From Fibrobacter sp. (GTDB lineage Bacteria; Fibrobacterota; Fibrobacteria; Fibrobacterales; Fibrobacteraceae): a stretch of DNA of 34,470 nt. This document shows positions 15,611 to 23,638 of this stretch, piece after piece. The DNA lies in contig JAKSIG010000030.1 in assembly GCA_024398955.1 (NCBI GenBank), positions 1-34,470 of the forward strand. Direction: 5' to 3'. The position numbers and the translations under genes were made by a program. How positions within the stretch are numbered: position 1 is the first letter of the stretch; every line of letters begins with the position of its first letter. The notes beneath the pieces are model-generated. The model saw only the letters and a list, made by a program, of their open reading frames with translations, was not told the DNA's origin and searched no databases.

Positions 15611-15644
15611 CGCAGTACCGCGGTTTTTCGCGGTATGGACTGCG
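15611..15644 (+). terminator. Inverted repeat between clpP and ftsY
   Basis: Nested stems pair 15611-15616 with 15639-15644 and 15617-15622 with 15629-15634 around a GTTTTT loop. There is no T-run after it, so it may be a partial terminator or processing site within a clpP-ftsY transcript. Confidence 0.4.
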
Positions 15645-15664
15645 GCGAATTTGAGAGAACTAAA

Positions 15665-16591
15665 ATGGGATTTTTTTCAGCTATTAAAAATGGTCTTGCC
15701 AAGACCCGCGACGCCCTTATTGGGGAGTTGAAGGGGATTGTTGGTGCCGGTAAGATTACCGACGAAACCTTGGAAGATCTCGAAGAACACTTGATCAAGG
15801 CCGACGTTGGTGTGGAGGCCGCGTTTCTCCTGACCGACGCCCTTCGCGAAAATGCATTGGGCAAGTCCCTGACTACCGAACAGGTACTTGACATTATGCG
15901 TAACGAAGCGGAACGCCTGCTGAAGGATCCCCCCAAGTTCGAACTGAAGGGCAAGCCCCACGTAGTTCTCGTTATCGGTGTAAACGGTGCCGGAAAGACT
16001 ACAACCATCGGTAAGCTTGCCGCCCGCCTTATTGGCGAAGGCAAGAAGGTCATGATTGCTGCCTGCGATACCTTTCGTGCGGCAGCCATCGATCAGCTGG
16101 AAACCTGGGCCGAACGTTCCGGTGCAGAATTCGTGAAGCATCAGGAAGGTTCCGACCCTGCTGCGGTCGCCTTCGATGCATGCCAGGCTGCAACAGCCCG
16201 CGGCTGCGACGTGGTGCTGATTGATACCGCAGGCCGTCTGCACAATAAAGACTACCTGATGGAAGAGCTGAAGAAGATTGTCCGCGTCATCAAGAAGGTG
16301 AATCCGGACATGCCTCACGACATGTGGCTGGTCATCGACGGCAATACCGGACAGAATACCATCAACCAGACCAAGATTTTCAACCAGAGTTTCCCGCTTA
16401 CAGGTCTCGTGGTGACCAAGCTGGATGGTACCGCCCGCGGTGGCGCCGTGCTTTCTATTGCAAGTTCCTTGCAGATTCCTATCCGCTGGATCGGCATGGG
16501 CGAACGCATCGACCAGCTGGTGGAATTCAACAAGCGCGAATACGTAGACGGCCTCTTCGAAAACGCTCTAGAGGATTCCGATAAGAAGTAA
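15665..16591 (+). CDS. ftsY: Signal recognition particle receptor FtsY
   Basis: From the ATG at 15665 (GAGAG upstream) the product is 308 residues; a longer frame adds ten residues running through the inverted repeat and is rejected. It starts with the MGFFSAIKNGLAKTR amphipathic helix and the N domain, then the SRP-GTPase G domain: P-loop GVNGAGKTTTIGK (about 108), DTFRAAAIDQLETWAERSG, DTAGRLHNK, TKLDGTARGG and the closing GMGERIDQLVEFNKREYVDGLF. It docks ribosome-bound SRP at the membrane for SecYEG insertion. The long acidic A domain of E. coli FtsY is absent, as in many bacteria with a minimal FtsY. The lipoprotein gene begins 28 bases after its stop, suggesting co-transcription. Confidence 0.95.
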   Translation: MGFFSAIKNGLAKTRDALIGELKGIVGAGKITDETLEDLEEHLIKADVGVEAAFLLTDALRENALGKSLTTEQVLDIMRNEAERLLKDPPKFELKGKPHVVLVIGVNGAGKTTTIGKLAARLIGEGKKVMIAACDTFRAAAIDQLETWAERSGAEFVKHQEGSDPAAVAFDACQAATARGCDVVLIDTAGRLHNKDYLMEELKKIVRVIKKVNPDMPHDMWLVIDGNTGQNTINQTKIFNQSFPLTGLVVTKLDGTARGGAVLSIASSLQIPIRWIGMGERIDQLVEFNKREYVDGLFENALEDSDKK

Positions 16592-16619
16592 TCTGGATAA
16601 CGAATCGGATTATAGGCTG

Positions 16620-17057
16620 ATGTTCTTGAATTGCAAAAATGCAGGTTTTAAGAAGGGACGGATAGTCGCCCCTTCTTTTGCATTTTTGCTGGCGAGTCTG
16701 GTGTGCTTTATTGTGCTTACGGGGTGCGAAAGCGAACCTAAGGTCGATCCGAAATTTGTGGATGCCTTTATTGACTTGCGCGTTGCCGAAATTACGTTCG
16801 GTGCTGATTCGCCTACGGCTCGCCTAGCCCGTCAAAATGCCCTGAAGAATTCTGGCTATACCCGCGAACAGTTCCTTGCCGAAACGGATAAGTTGCTGAG
16901 TTCCGAAAAACTGTGGGTGCCCTTTCAGGTGGCGGTCGTGGCTCGCATCGATTCCATAATGGCTGCTCCGAAGTCGACTCCCGCAGAACCGGCGGCAACT
17001 CCGGCGAAGGCTGCGAACGCCCCGCAGATGCCTGCCCGCAAGGGAGGCGTAAAGTGA
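16620..17057 (+). CDS. Uncharacterised lipoprotein, 145 aa
   Basis: The product has a basic N-terminus (KKGR), a hydrophobic helix and an apparent lipobox VLTGC about residue 36, so it should be lipid-anchored. The mature part has a short helical region (FVDAFIDLRVAEITFGADSP, then YTREQFLAETDKLL), loosely like small DUF4296-type lipoproteins, though I cannot confirm this. An Ala/Pro-rich tail follows. The 35 residues before the lipobox are long for a signal peptide; a later start is possible but no better ATG is seen. The stop overlaps the start of the thioredoxin-like gene (GTGA at 17054), linking the two. Confidence 0.7.
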   Translation: MFLNCKNAGFKKGRIVAPSFAFLLASLVCFIVLTGCESEPKVDPKFVDAFIDLRVAEITFGADSPTARLARQNALKNSGYTREQFLAETDKLLSSEKLWVPFQVAVVARIDSIMAAPKSTPAEPAATPAKAANAPQMPARKGGVK

Positions 17058-17560
17058 CCAGACTCCTGCGGGCATTGATACTTTCCGTTCTTGTAGGTGG
17101 CGCTTGTGCCGCCGAAAAGGATAGCGGTACTGATTCAGGATCTTCTTCAAAGAAGGCTTTGCGCAAGGTTCACTGGATGGATTATTCCGCCGCTTTTGAA
17201 AAGGCCAAGAACGGACCGAAGCTTGTCTTTGTGGACCTGTTCGCGGACTGGTGCATTCCCTGCAGGGTCATGGAAAAGAATGTTTATTCCGATCCTACGG
17301 TGGCCGCACTTTTGAATACCCGCTTTTACGCAACAAAGCTGGATGTGGATTCCCAAGATACCATTATGTGCGACGGCCAGAAAAAGACTGTGCAGCGTTG
17401 CTACTTTGATGTCTGGGAATTGAACGCCCTGCCTGCGTTTGTGCTGATGGCACCTAAGGGCATGACAATTCTTACGGTGACAGATTCCATGTCTCCAGAA
17501 GAAATGCAGCAGTTGCTTTTTAGATTTTTAGAAAAAGAAAAGGAATGGATATCCCGATGA
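17054..17560 (+). CDS. Exported thioredoxin-like protein
   Basis: The product is 168 residues from a GTG at 17054, supported by GGGAGG seven bases upstream and the GTGA overlap with the preceding stop; the frame continues upstream inside the lipoprotein gene but is not used. A signal peptide (TRLLRALILSVLVGGACA) precedes a thioredoxin fold with FADWCIPCRVME (Cys67-Ile-Pro-Cys70) and a cis-Pro region ELNALPAFVLMAP. This resembles the C-terminal domain of DsbD and thioredoxin_7 proteins. It probably reduces or exchanges disulfides in the periplasm. A second Cys pair (in IMCDG and QRCYF) lies in the insertion before the cis-Pro. Its stop overlaps the glycosyltransferase start by ATGA. Confidence 0.85.
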   Translation: MTRLLRALILSVLVGGACAAEKDSGTDSGSSSKKALRKVHWMDYSAAFEKAKNGPKLVFVDLFADWCIPCRVMEKNVYSDPTVAALLNTRFYATKLDVDSQDTIMCDGQKKTVQRCYFDVWELNALPAFVLMAPKGMTILTVTDSMSPEEMQQLLFRFLEKEKEWISR

Positions 17561-18714
17561 GCGAGAACTTCCTCTTTTACGTTCAGATTGTTTTTTGGAT
17601 GATGCTCCTGTTGCTGGTGCATTGCTATGTGCTGTTTACCGTGACACTTCCTTTTGTCAGTGAACTTTTCAAGCGAAAGAAGCCTGCCGAAAATAAGGAC
17701 GCAGAACTGCCTACGGTGTCTATTCTGATTTCTGCCTACAACGAAGAAGCTGTAATCGAACGCAAGATTCAGAACATCCTTGAAATCGATTACCCCAAGG
17801 AAAAACTTGAAGTCTTGATTGGTGACGACGGCTCTGCAGACCGCACCGCAGAAATTGTGGCGCGCTATGCGGACAAGGGAATTACTTTGGTAAAGGCTCC
17901 CAGGAATGCGGGCAAGGCCGCCATGCTGAATCGCCTGAACGGAATTGCAAAGAATGAAATTTTGCTTTTGTGCGATGCCAATACCATGTTCTTCCCCAAT
18001 GTGGTGCGTAAGCTGGCTCGTGCCTTTCAGGACGAAAGAATCGGTTGCGCCTGTGGTCACCTGATTCTTTCAGACAAGAGCGGAAGCGTGCTGGGTCGAG
18101 GTGAAAGTTCCTATTGGGACCTGGAGTCCGAAATCAAGAAGTTCGAGGGCGTTCTGGATCGCCTTATCGGTGGCAACGGCGCCCTTTACGCCATTCGCCG
18201 CAAACTGTATACAGAACTGCCTGTAAAGAAGAGCGTCATGGATGACTTCTTTATTGCGACCAAGGTTCTGCAGAAAGGCTACTATTGCACGTTCGTTCCC
18301 AGTGCTATCGGTACGGAACAGACCTCAAAGGATTCCAGCGGTGAATATCGTCGTAAGGTCCGTATCGGTCGCGCCAACTTCAATTTCCTGCTTTCCTATT
18401 TGCCTTTGCTGAATCCCTTCCGTCCGCTGACCGCCTATCTGTTCTTCTCTCACAAGATTCTGCGCTGGTTTTCGCCCCACATTTTTTTACTGCTGTTCGT
18501 TTCCAATGCGTTGCTTTTGACAAGCGGACTTTTCTACCAGGTTTTCTTTGGTGTGATGGTGGCCGGTTTGCTGGCTGCACTGCTGAAAATTGTTCCTAGC
18601 GGCTACTACTTCCTGCTCATGAACTTTGCCATGCTGAAAGGCTTCTTTATGTCCTTTGGTCACGAAAAAAGTGGTGGCTGGGCACGCGAAGCTCGAGGCG
18701 ATGACGAGGCGTAG
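17557..18714 (+). CDS. Membrane family-2 glycosyltransferase (PgaC/cellulose-synthase-like)
   Basis: The 385-residue protein starts at ATG 17557 in an ATGA overlap with the previous stop; an ATG 12 bases earlier is too close to the AAAAGGA site. One N-terminal helix is followed by a GT2 domain: ILISAYNEE, the UDP-binding IGDDGS, LLCDANT (DxD-like), the acceptor-base MDDFF, and RRKVRIGRANF in place of Q-x-x-R-W. Two or three C-terminal membrane helices follow. Such enzymes polymerise or add sugars from UDP donors at the inner membrane, as in poly-N-acetylglucosamine synthesis, and many are activated by cyclic di-GMP through partners. No export partner or PilZ domain is seen here. The sugar and acceptor are unknown. 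Confidence 0.85.
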   Translation: MSENFLFYVQIVFWMMLLLLVHCYVLFTVTLPFVSELFKRKKPAENKDAELPTVSILISAYNEEAVIERKIQNILEIDYPKEKLEVLIGDDGSADRTAEIVARYADKGITLVKAPRNAGKAAMLNRLNGIAKNEILLLCDANTMFFPNVVRKLARAFQDERIGCACGHLILSDKSGSVLGRGESSYWDLESEIKKFEGVLDRLIGGNGALYAIRRKLYTELPVKKSVMDDFFIATKVLQKGYYCTFVPSAIGTEQTSKDSSGEYRRKVRIGRANFNFLLSYLPLLNPFRPLTAYLFFSHKILRWFSPHIFLLLFVSNALLLTSGLFYQVFFGVMVAGLLAALLKIVPSGYYFLLMNFAMLKGFFMSFGHEKSGGWAREARGDDEA

Positions 18715-18789
18715 CAGACTTTACCTGATACAGAATGTTTGGCAAGGATAGCAGTCTTTTATAACGGGAATACGAAAGAGAGAGTTTAT

Positions 18790-19260
18790 ATGAAACGAGT
18801 GCTTGCGACAATGGCTGTGGTGTTCGCTTTGGTGGCGGGTGCTGGAACTGCACCAGCTCATGCTTTCACTATGGATGTTCAGGGTGGTGTGGTGAATGCC
18901 TGGAGCGACATTACCAGCTTTAACCTGAATGTGTATGGTCATTACTGGTTCCCTATTGACCAGATGCTGTTTGTTGGCGTTGGCTCTGGCTATCAGGAAA
19001 TCGATAACACGTCCCTGATTCCCGTAAGTGCGAGCGCATGGATTCGCCTGCCCATTGGAAGTCAGACTCTGCCTGTGGTTACAGGTGACTGGGGCTATTT
19101 GATTGGCTCTGACCATCAGATGTTCTGGCGAGCCGGCGGTGGTATTGATATCAAGAACGGGGATTATTCTTCTATTATGCTTATGGGCGGATATCAGTTC
19201 CTGGATCACGACGGAAAGGGGTTCGTTTACATTCAGGCAGGAATTCTCATAGAGCTTTAA
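18790..19260 (+). CDS. Small exported protein, probable outer-membrane beta-barrel
   Basis: The product is 156 residues from the ATG at 18790 (GAGAG upstream). A clear signal peptide, MKRVLATMAVVFALVAGAGT to about APAHA, precedes a mature chain of alternating hydrophobic and polar residues with many Gly, Tyr and Trp, including the terminal aromatic-rich strands YSSIMLMGGYQFL and FVYIQAGILIEL. This suggests about eight beta strands of a small porin-like or OmpW/OmpX-like barrel. I do not recognise a family. It follows the glycosyltransferase by 75 bases and ends before a strong terminator, so it may be the last gene of that transcript. Confidence 0.7.
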   Translation: MKRVLATMAVVFALVAGAGTAPAHAFTMDVQGGVVNAWSDITSFNLNVYGHYWFPIDQMLFVGVGSGYQEIDNTSLIPVSASAWIRLPIGSQTLPVVTGDWGYLIGSDHQMFWRAGGGIDIKNGDYSSIMLMGGYQFLDHDGKGFVYIQAGILIEL

Positions 19261-19288
19261 TTAAGGTTTCGCCTAAGTTAAGACAATA

Positions 19289-19328
19289 CGAAAAAGACCG
19301 CAGACTTTTTGTCTGGCGGCCTTTTTCG
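19289..19328. terminator. Bidirectional terminator between convergent genes
   Basis: A long stem of about 17 bp with one bulge and one G-T pair (19289-19305 with 19311-19328), loop TTTTT, ends in CTTTTTCG on the plus strand and in the equivalent T-run on the minus strand. It serves the exported-protein gene and mscS. Confidence 0.85.
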
Positions 19329-19341
19329 TAGAAGGGATTTT

Positions 19342-20169
19342 TTAGGACTTTGATTCGGCGGCAGTGTCGTTGACGATGTGTATGGTTCTTTGCGGGTAAG
19401 GAATGTCGATGCCGGCTGCGTCAAACTGTTCCTTGATCTTTGCTGTAAAATCCGATTTTAGAATAAAATAATCGGCGGTCTTTGCCCAGACTTTAGTGCA
19501 GATGTTTACGGAATTGTCGGCAAGCTCTGTAACGAGAATGCTTGCTTCGGGCTCCTTCAGAAAACGGGGCTCCTGGGTAATCAATGACTGCAGGATGTTT
19601 GTGGCCTTGTTGATGTCTGCCTTGTAGTCAATGCTTACGGTAATGTCCATGCGACGCTTGGCATTGTAGCTGTAGTTCAGGATGGGCGCTCCCCATAGGG
19701 ATCCGTTAGGGGCAGAAACGAAAATGCCGTCGACGGTATCAAGAATTGTGTTAAAGAGGCCTATGCCAAGAATTTTCCCCTTGATGTTGCCGCACTCGAT
19801 ATAGTCTCCTGCCTTGAAGGGCCGCAATGTCAGCAGCAGCAATCCAGAGGCGATGTTCGAGAGCATGTCCTTCAGGGCAAGGCCGATGGCGAGGCTAGCC
19901 GCTCCTACCATGGCGACAATGCCTGCGGTATTCACTCCGAGAATGTGCAGGCTTAGCAATAGCACCAGAATGTTCAAACCGTGGTTTACCAGAGATTCAA
20001 CAAGAGGCTTGGCAGAGGTGTCCATACCTTTGGTCTGGGCGTGGCTCAGCAGCTTGCGCAATAGTACTCGTACGACTTTAAAGGCAATAAGGATAAGAAC
20101 GATGGTTGCCAGTTTGCCGATGATGTGATTTTCGACAATCAGAGCTTTCAAAGAGTCTATATATTCCAT
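19342..20169 (-). CDS. Small-conductance mechanosensitive channel, MscS family
   Basis: The 275-residue protein has three N-terminal membrane helices. The third carries the Gly/Ala-rich pore pattern GAASLAIGLALKDMLSNIASG that lines the MscS pore, followed by LRPFKAGDYIE and the cytoplasmic beta domain (NGSLWGAPILNYS, RRMDITVSIDYKADINKA) and an alpha/beta C-terminal domain ending PYPQRTIHI. Members open under membrane tension to release solutes during osmotic downshock. Length matches E. coli MscS (286). GAGG lies close before the ATG. A terminator at 20193-20219 separates it from the GH5 gene upstream, so it probably has its own promoter in or near that gap. Confidence 0.93.
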   Translation of the reverse strand: MEYIDSLKALIVENHIIGKLATIVLILIAFKVVRVLLRKLLSHAQTKGMDTSAKPLVESLVNHGLNILVLLLSLHILGVNTAGIVAMVGAASLAIGLALKDMLSNIASGLLLLTLRPFKAGDYIECGNIKGKILGIGLFNTILDTVDGIFVSAPNGSLWGAPILNYSYNAKRRMDITVSIDYKADINKATNILQSLITQEPRFLKEPEASILVTELADNSVNICTKVWAKTADYFILKSDFTAKIKEQFDAAGIDIPYPQRTIHIVNDTAAESKS

Positions 20170-20192
20170 GTGAACCTCTGGTTTGTGGAATC

Positions 20193-20219
20193 AAAAAAAA
20201 GGCCCGCGATTTGCGGGCC
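20193..20219 (-). terminator. Intrinsic terminator of the GH5 gene
   Basis: A perfect 7-bp GC stem (20213-20219 with 20201-20207) with a 5-base loop is followed on the minus strand by eight T (20200-20193). Confidence 0.9.
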
Positions 20220-20233
20220 CTGTCTTGAATATG

Positions 20234-21307
20234 TTAGCCCTTGGCTAGCAAGTCCATCATTTCCTTGTCCAGACGTTCCGGGTTGTTGTACTGCGGAAGG
20301 TCGTTGTGGAGGGATTCTCCCTTGGAGATGATGCCGAAGTCAAGGTTCTTGTAGTTCCAGTAGCTGTAGCCAACGTCTGCTTCACGGAGGATATCCATGA
20401 AGTCACGTATCCAGGCCATCTGGTACTGACGGGGCACCTGGACGTAGACGCCGAATTCGTTACAGGCCACGGGCAGGTTGTACTTGCGGCGGAAATCCAG
20501 AGCGTTCTGGATGCTTGCCTGCAGGCGGGCCTTGTCCCACTTGCCGAATTCCACATCAAGACGGGTGGTGCCGTCGGCGCTGGGGGCTGCATAGTCGCCG
20601 GGCCAGGGGCGTTCGATCTTGAAGAAGGGGTCGTTGATCCATGCGGCACCCTGGTGGGTAAAGGTCACCGGGGTGTAGGTATGGAAACTGTAGATGGCGT
20701 TATCGTCGTCCAGCGGAGTCAGGTACTGGAATTCGCGGGCGCTGTTCCACTTGTTGGCACCGACCACGATGGTGTTCTTGGGGGCGTGCTTGCGGATGGT
20801 CCAGAAGATTTCATCCTTCACCTTGTCCCAGACCTTGGAGTCGCCTGCGGCAGGTTCGTTCAGCAGTTCCATCATGACGCGGGGTTCGCTGCTGTAGCGT
20901 TCTGCCAGGTAGGACCAGACCTTGTTGGTGTCCTTGCGTGCGTCGGCGCTTACGAAGAAAGCCTGTTCCTCGTAGCTTGCCAGATGGAAGTCGTGGCCAG
21001 GGCACTTGTGCAGGTCCAGGATTACGTCCAGGTCTGCAGCCTGGATTTCCTTGAGGGCCTTGTCCAGCAGGGTGAACATTTCATCCTTGGGCTTCAGCTC
21101 GGTTCCTTCGAACATGTTGAAGTAGTCTACCGGCAGGCGCACGTGGTTGAACCCAGCCTCGCGGATGCGCTTGAAATCTTCAACGCCCAAGAAGGTTTTT
21201 ACGTGTTGGATGATCCCTGGGAAACCTACGGGATCTTTTTCCTGGATGCAGTCAACCTGACTGAACCAGCCGCCCAAATTCACTCCACGCAGTCTTTCTT
21301 TAATCAT
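20234..21307 (-). CDS. Glycoside hydrolase family 5, no signal peptide
   Basis: The 357-residue protein is a near-complete GH5 (beta/alpha)8 domain. It starts RLRGVNLGGWF and has FNHVRLPVDYF, DVILDLHKCPG, the acid/base Glu151 in ELLNEPA, SFHTYTPVTFTHQG and the nucleophile Glu284 in CNEFGVY. Family members cut beta-1,4-glucans, mannans or related polymers by a retaining mechanism. Most Fibrobacter cellulases are secreted, but this one begins directly with the catalytic domain, has no signal peptide, linker or binding module, and would stay in the cytosol unless exported unusually. A role on imported oligosaccharides is therefore inferred. The ATG is preceded by AAAGGG. The 96-residue gene lies 52 bases upstream on the same strand. 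Confidence 0.9.
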   Translation of the reverse strand: MIKERLRGVNLGGWFSQVDCIQEKDPVGFPGIIQHVKTFLGVEDFKRIREAGFNHVRLPVDYFNMFEGTELKPKDEMFTLLDKALKEIQAADLDVILDLHKCPGHDFHLASYEEQAFFVSADARKDTNKVWSYLAERYSSEPRVMMELLNEPAAGDSKVWDKVKDEIFWTIRKHAPKNTIVVGANKWNSAREFQYLTPLDDDNAIYSFHTYTPVTFTHQGAAWINDPFFKIERPWPGDYAAPSADGTTRLDVEFGKWDKARLQASIQNALDFRRKYNLPVACNEFGVYVQVPRQYQMAWIRDFMDILREADVGYSYWNYKNLDFGIISKGESLHNDLPQYNNPERLDKEMMDLLAKG

Positions 21308-21359
21308 GTTATCATCCCTTTATTTAATGGTTTGCCGGAAGTGGTAACCCGCAAAAACA

Positions 21360-21650
21360 TCACTCGTTAACGATGTTCAGGTCTTCGTCTGCAATGTTCA
21401 GACCGAGAACGACTTCCATGTCGTCGGGAAGACCGTTAAAGTCGACGATAAGGCCGACCTTCTTTTCGTCATCCTTCTGTTTTTCAAACAGGGCGACGTC
21501 GTAAATCTTCATCTTTACCACAGCTTCCTGGGTAACGGGAATTTCAATGGTCATCCCCTTGCTGATGGGGCCTTCAATAATCTTACCCTTGAACACCAGA
21601 GTGTTCTGGTCTTCGCCAAGGGAGGTTTTTTTTACGTGAAATACAGCCAT
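21360..21650 (-). CDS. Small protein, possible EF-Tu-domain-2-like beta barrel
   Basis: The 96-residue product is acidic, without signal peptide or membrane helix. The pattern NTLVFKGKIIEGPISKGMTIEIPV followed by VVKMKIYDVALFE resembles the beta-barrel domain 2 of translation GTPases (F-x-x-x-G-x-I-x-x-G-x-I-x-x-G), and the C-terminus DMEVVLGLNIADEDLNIV also fits that fold. It lacks any GTPase domain. The ribosome-binding site is weak. It lies 52 bases upstream of the GH5 gene on the same strand, possibly in one transcript, and is divergent from mqnA. The function is unknown; the fold suggestion is from pattern only. Confidence 0.65.
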   Translation of the reverse strand: MAVFHVKKTSLGEDQNTLVFKGKIIEGPISKGMTIEIPVTQEAVVKMKIYDVALFEKQKDDEKKVGLIVDFNGLPDDMEVVLGLNIADEDLNIVNE

Positions 21651-21740
21651 TATATTTTAGCCACTATTTATATTTCAGTTAATCCTCAGTTTACTAATTC
21701 CAGCCTGTAGTGAGGCTTTGGAAAAAGTTAACTTTTTTAT

Positions 21741-22562
21741 ATGACTTTACGAGTTGGAAGAATTCCTTTTTTGGTCTGTGCGCCCTTTTTTCATGATTTT
21801 TTAGGGCGAGAGTCTGAATTTGCCGATGTAGATTTCGTGGATGGGCCTCCTAGTGAGCATTGCGTAGGCCTTAAGGCTGGGTCAATCCACTTGTCTCCTG
21901 CATCTTCCATCACCTTTGCTCAGAAGCCTGGGGCCTTTGTACTTTCGCCGGATCTTTGCACGTCCTGCTCCTTTGAAGTCCGTTCCGTTAAGTTGTTCTC
22001 AAACCTGCCTATCGAGGAACTGAACTGCAAGCGCGTTCGCATGACCGCCCAGAGCAAGACATCTGTAACGCTTCTTCGCATTTTGCTAGAAACTAGATTC
22101 GGCCTGCGTCCAGAGTATATGGCTGGCGCCTACGAAGATGGCGACGATGCCTGTCTTCTTATTGGCGACCAGGCTCTCGAAGAAAACGAGCGCCATCGCT
22201 TTGCCTTTGACTACGACCTGGGCTCTTTATGGCAGGACTGGCAAAAATTACCCTTTGTCTTTGGCGCCTGGATTATTGCCAAGGAGGCTCTGACTCCGGA
22301 GCTGATGCCGACGCTTCGTCGATATATGAGGGCTACGCAAGACAGTATCGATAAATTTAGAGTTTGTCCTTCTGCGGCCTTGGATAAATGGCTGGCCCGT
22401 TACCCGGTAAGTTTGCCCCGTCCGGTTATAGAAAGCTACTACTCCGCTATTGATTACCGCTTTACGGATGAACGCAAGGAATCCCTAAAGTTATTCTTTA
22501 AGTATGCTGTGGATTTAGGCCTTGTGGAGTCCGTTCCTGTGTTGGAATTTTTGCATGAATAA
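21741..22562 (+). CDS. mqnA: Chorismate dehydratase, MqnA family (futalosine menaquinone pathway)
   Basis: The 273-residue protein matches the MqnA/MqnD periplasmic-binding-protein-like fold: the opening LRVGRIPFLVCAPFF, then GPPSEHCVGLKAGSIHLSPASSI, LSPDLCTSCSFEVRSVKLFS, AQSKTSVTLLRILL and LIGDQALE. MqnA converts chorismate to 3-[(1-carboxyvinyl)oxy]benzoate, the first step of the futalosine route to menaquinone, in the cytosol. The substitution of usual N-CAP by V-CAP in the first motif is minor. Other pathway genes (mqnB-E) are not in this window, so it is an isolated member. Menaquinone would serve fumarate respiration. Confusion with MqnD is possible but the first motif favours MqnA. Confidence 0.85.
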   Translation: MTLRVGRIPFLVCAPFFHDFLGRESEFADVDFVDGPPSEHCVGLKAGSIHLSPASSITFAQKPGAFVLSPDLCTSCSFEVRSVKLFSNLPIEELNCKRVRMTAQSKTSVTLLRILLETRFGLRPEYMAGAYEDGDDACLLIGDQALEENERHRFAFDYDLGSLWQDWQKLPFVFGAWIIAKEALTPELMPTLRRYMRATQDSIDKFRVCPSAALDKWLARYPVSLPRPVIESYYSAIDYRFTDERKESLKLFFKYAVDLGLVESVPVLEFLHE

Positions 22563-22663
22563 ACAGAAGTTTTGTAAAAGATTCTTGTGGTTGTGGCGGA
22601 ATCTTTGAACAGAATTTATTTTTATGTAGTCCTTGTGGATAAAAGGGAAAAGGATTGGGTATC

Positions 22664-23533
22664 ATGGTTGAAGAAAAAATTCTCATTGTAGACGATAGTG
22701 TCGAGGTGCTAGAAAAGACTCGTGAACTTTTGACGCAGGTGGGTTACAACGTTTTAGCCTGTACTTCCGGCGAAGAGGCTCTGACCTTTTTAGACGACAA
22801 TAGTGTTGACCTTGTCCTTTTGGACATTAATATGCCCAGCATGAATGGTTATGAGGTCTGTCTTCGTATTCGTCAACGTCATGCTTTGGATGACTTGCCG
22901 ATCATCTTTTTGACCAGTCGCGAAGATACTGACAGCGTTACCAAGGGGTTCCACTCGGGGGCTTCAGATTTTGTTAGCAAGAACGCCCTGTCAGACATTT
23001 TGCTTGCGCGAGTGAATGTTCATATTCGCTTGTCTCGCTCCTTACGCAATCTTCGCGACATTTCCTTGACAGATGATATGACTGGGTGTTTCAATCGTCG
23101 TCATGGAGTTTATTCTCTTCGAGAGTGGTTTTCTCGGGCTCGTCGCTACGGCACTCAGTTTGGCTTGATTTACTTTGACTTGAACGGCCTGAAAACTGTT
23201 AATGATCGCTACGGCCACCAGGCGGGAGACCTGATGCTACGTTCCGTTGTAAATGCGGTAAAAGGATTGCTTCGTGAATCCGACCTGTTGTTCCGTATGG
23301 GCGGCGATGAATTCATGATTATTTGCCCCGAAACCGACAAGAAGGGCGTCTTTACTTGCGTAGAACGTATGGAAAGGGCGGTGAACGCGATTACCATCGT
23401 AGACCATCCGGTGTCCTTCGCTTACGGTATCGCACATTCCTCTGAGGATTACATGGAAATGGACGATATGCTCCATAGTGCCGATGTGTCTATGTACGAA
23501 TGCAAAAAGAAAATGAAGGAAGCAAAGGCGTAG
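22664..23533 (+). CDS. Response regulator with GGDEF output (diguanylate cyclase)
   Basis: The product is 289 residues from ATG 22664, which has AAAGGA nine bases upstream; a TTG nine bases earlier sits in that site. A receiver domain comes first, with acidic pocket D10-D11, phospho-acceptor Asp54 in LLDINMP, Thr84 and Lys106. A GGDEF domain follows, with DDMTGCFNRR, FDLNGLKTVNDRYGHQAGD, an RESD inhibitory site (204-207) and an intact GGDEF at 213-217. This PleD/WspR-like layout makes cyclic di-GMP when phosphorylated and is subject to product inhibition. No histidine kinase is adjacent. mqnA ends 101 bases upstream. Confidence 0.94.
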   Translation: MVEEKILIVDDSVEVLEKTRELLTQVGYNVLACTSGEEALTFLDDNSVDLVLLDINMPSMNGYEVCLRIRQRHALDDLPIIFLTSREDTDSVTKGFHSGASDFVSKNALSDILLARVNVHIRLSRSLRNLRDISLTDDMTGCFNRRHGVYSLREWFSRARRYGTQFGLIYFDLNGLKTVNDRYGHQAGDLMLRSVVNAVKGLLRESDLLFRMGGDEFMIICPETDKKGVFTCVERMERAVNAITIVDHPVSFAYGIAHSSEDYMEMDDMLHSADVSMYECKKKMKEAKA

Positions 23534-23569
23534 CCTTTGCAATTATGAATTATTAATTATGAGTTATAA

Positions 23570-23599
23570 GAAAAGGCGCAGGAAATCCTGCGCCTTTTC
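23570..23599. terminator. Bidirectional terminator between convergent genes
   Basis: A perfect 14-bp stem (23570-23583 with 23586-23599) with a 2-base loop, ending in TTTTC then TGCTTTTT on the plus strand. It serves the response regulator gene and eda. Just before it is an A/T-only repetitive stretch at 23541-23569. Confidence 0.88.
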
Positions 23600-23638
23600 T
23601 GCTTTTTAGAGTGGGATGTCGTTGATAGACTTAGTGCG

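Noticed and set aside
23541..23569. A/T-only repetitive stretch after the response regulator
   Set aside because: It is short and low in complexity, so similarity to a repeat or insertion end cannot be judged.
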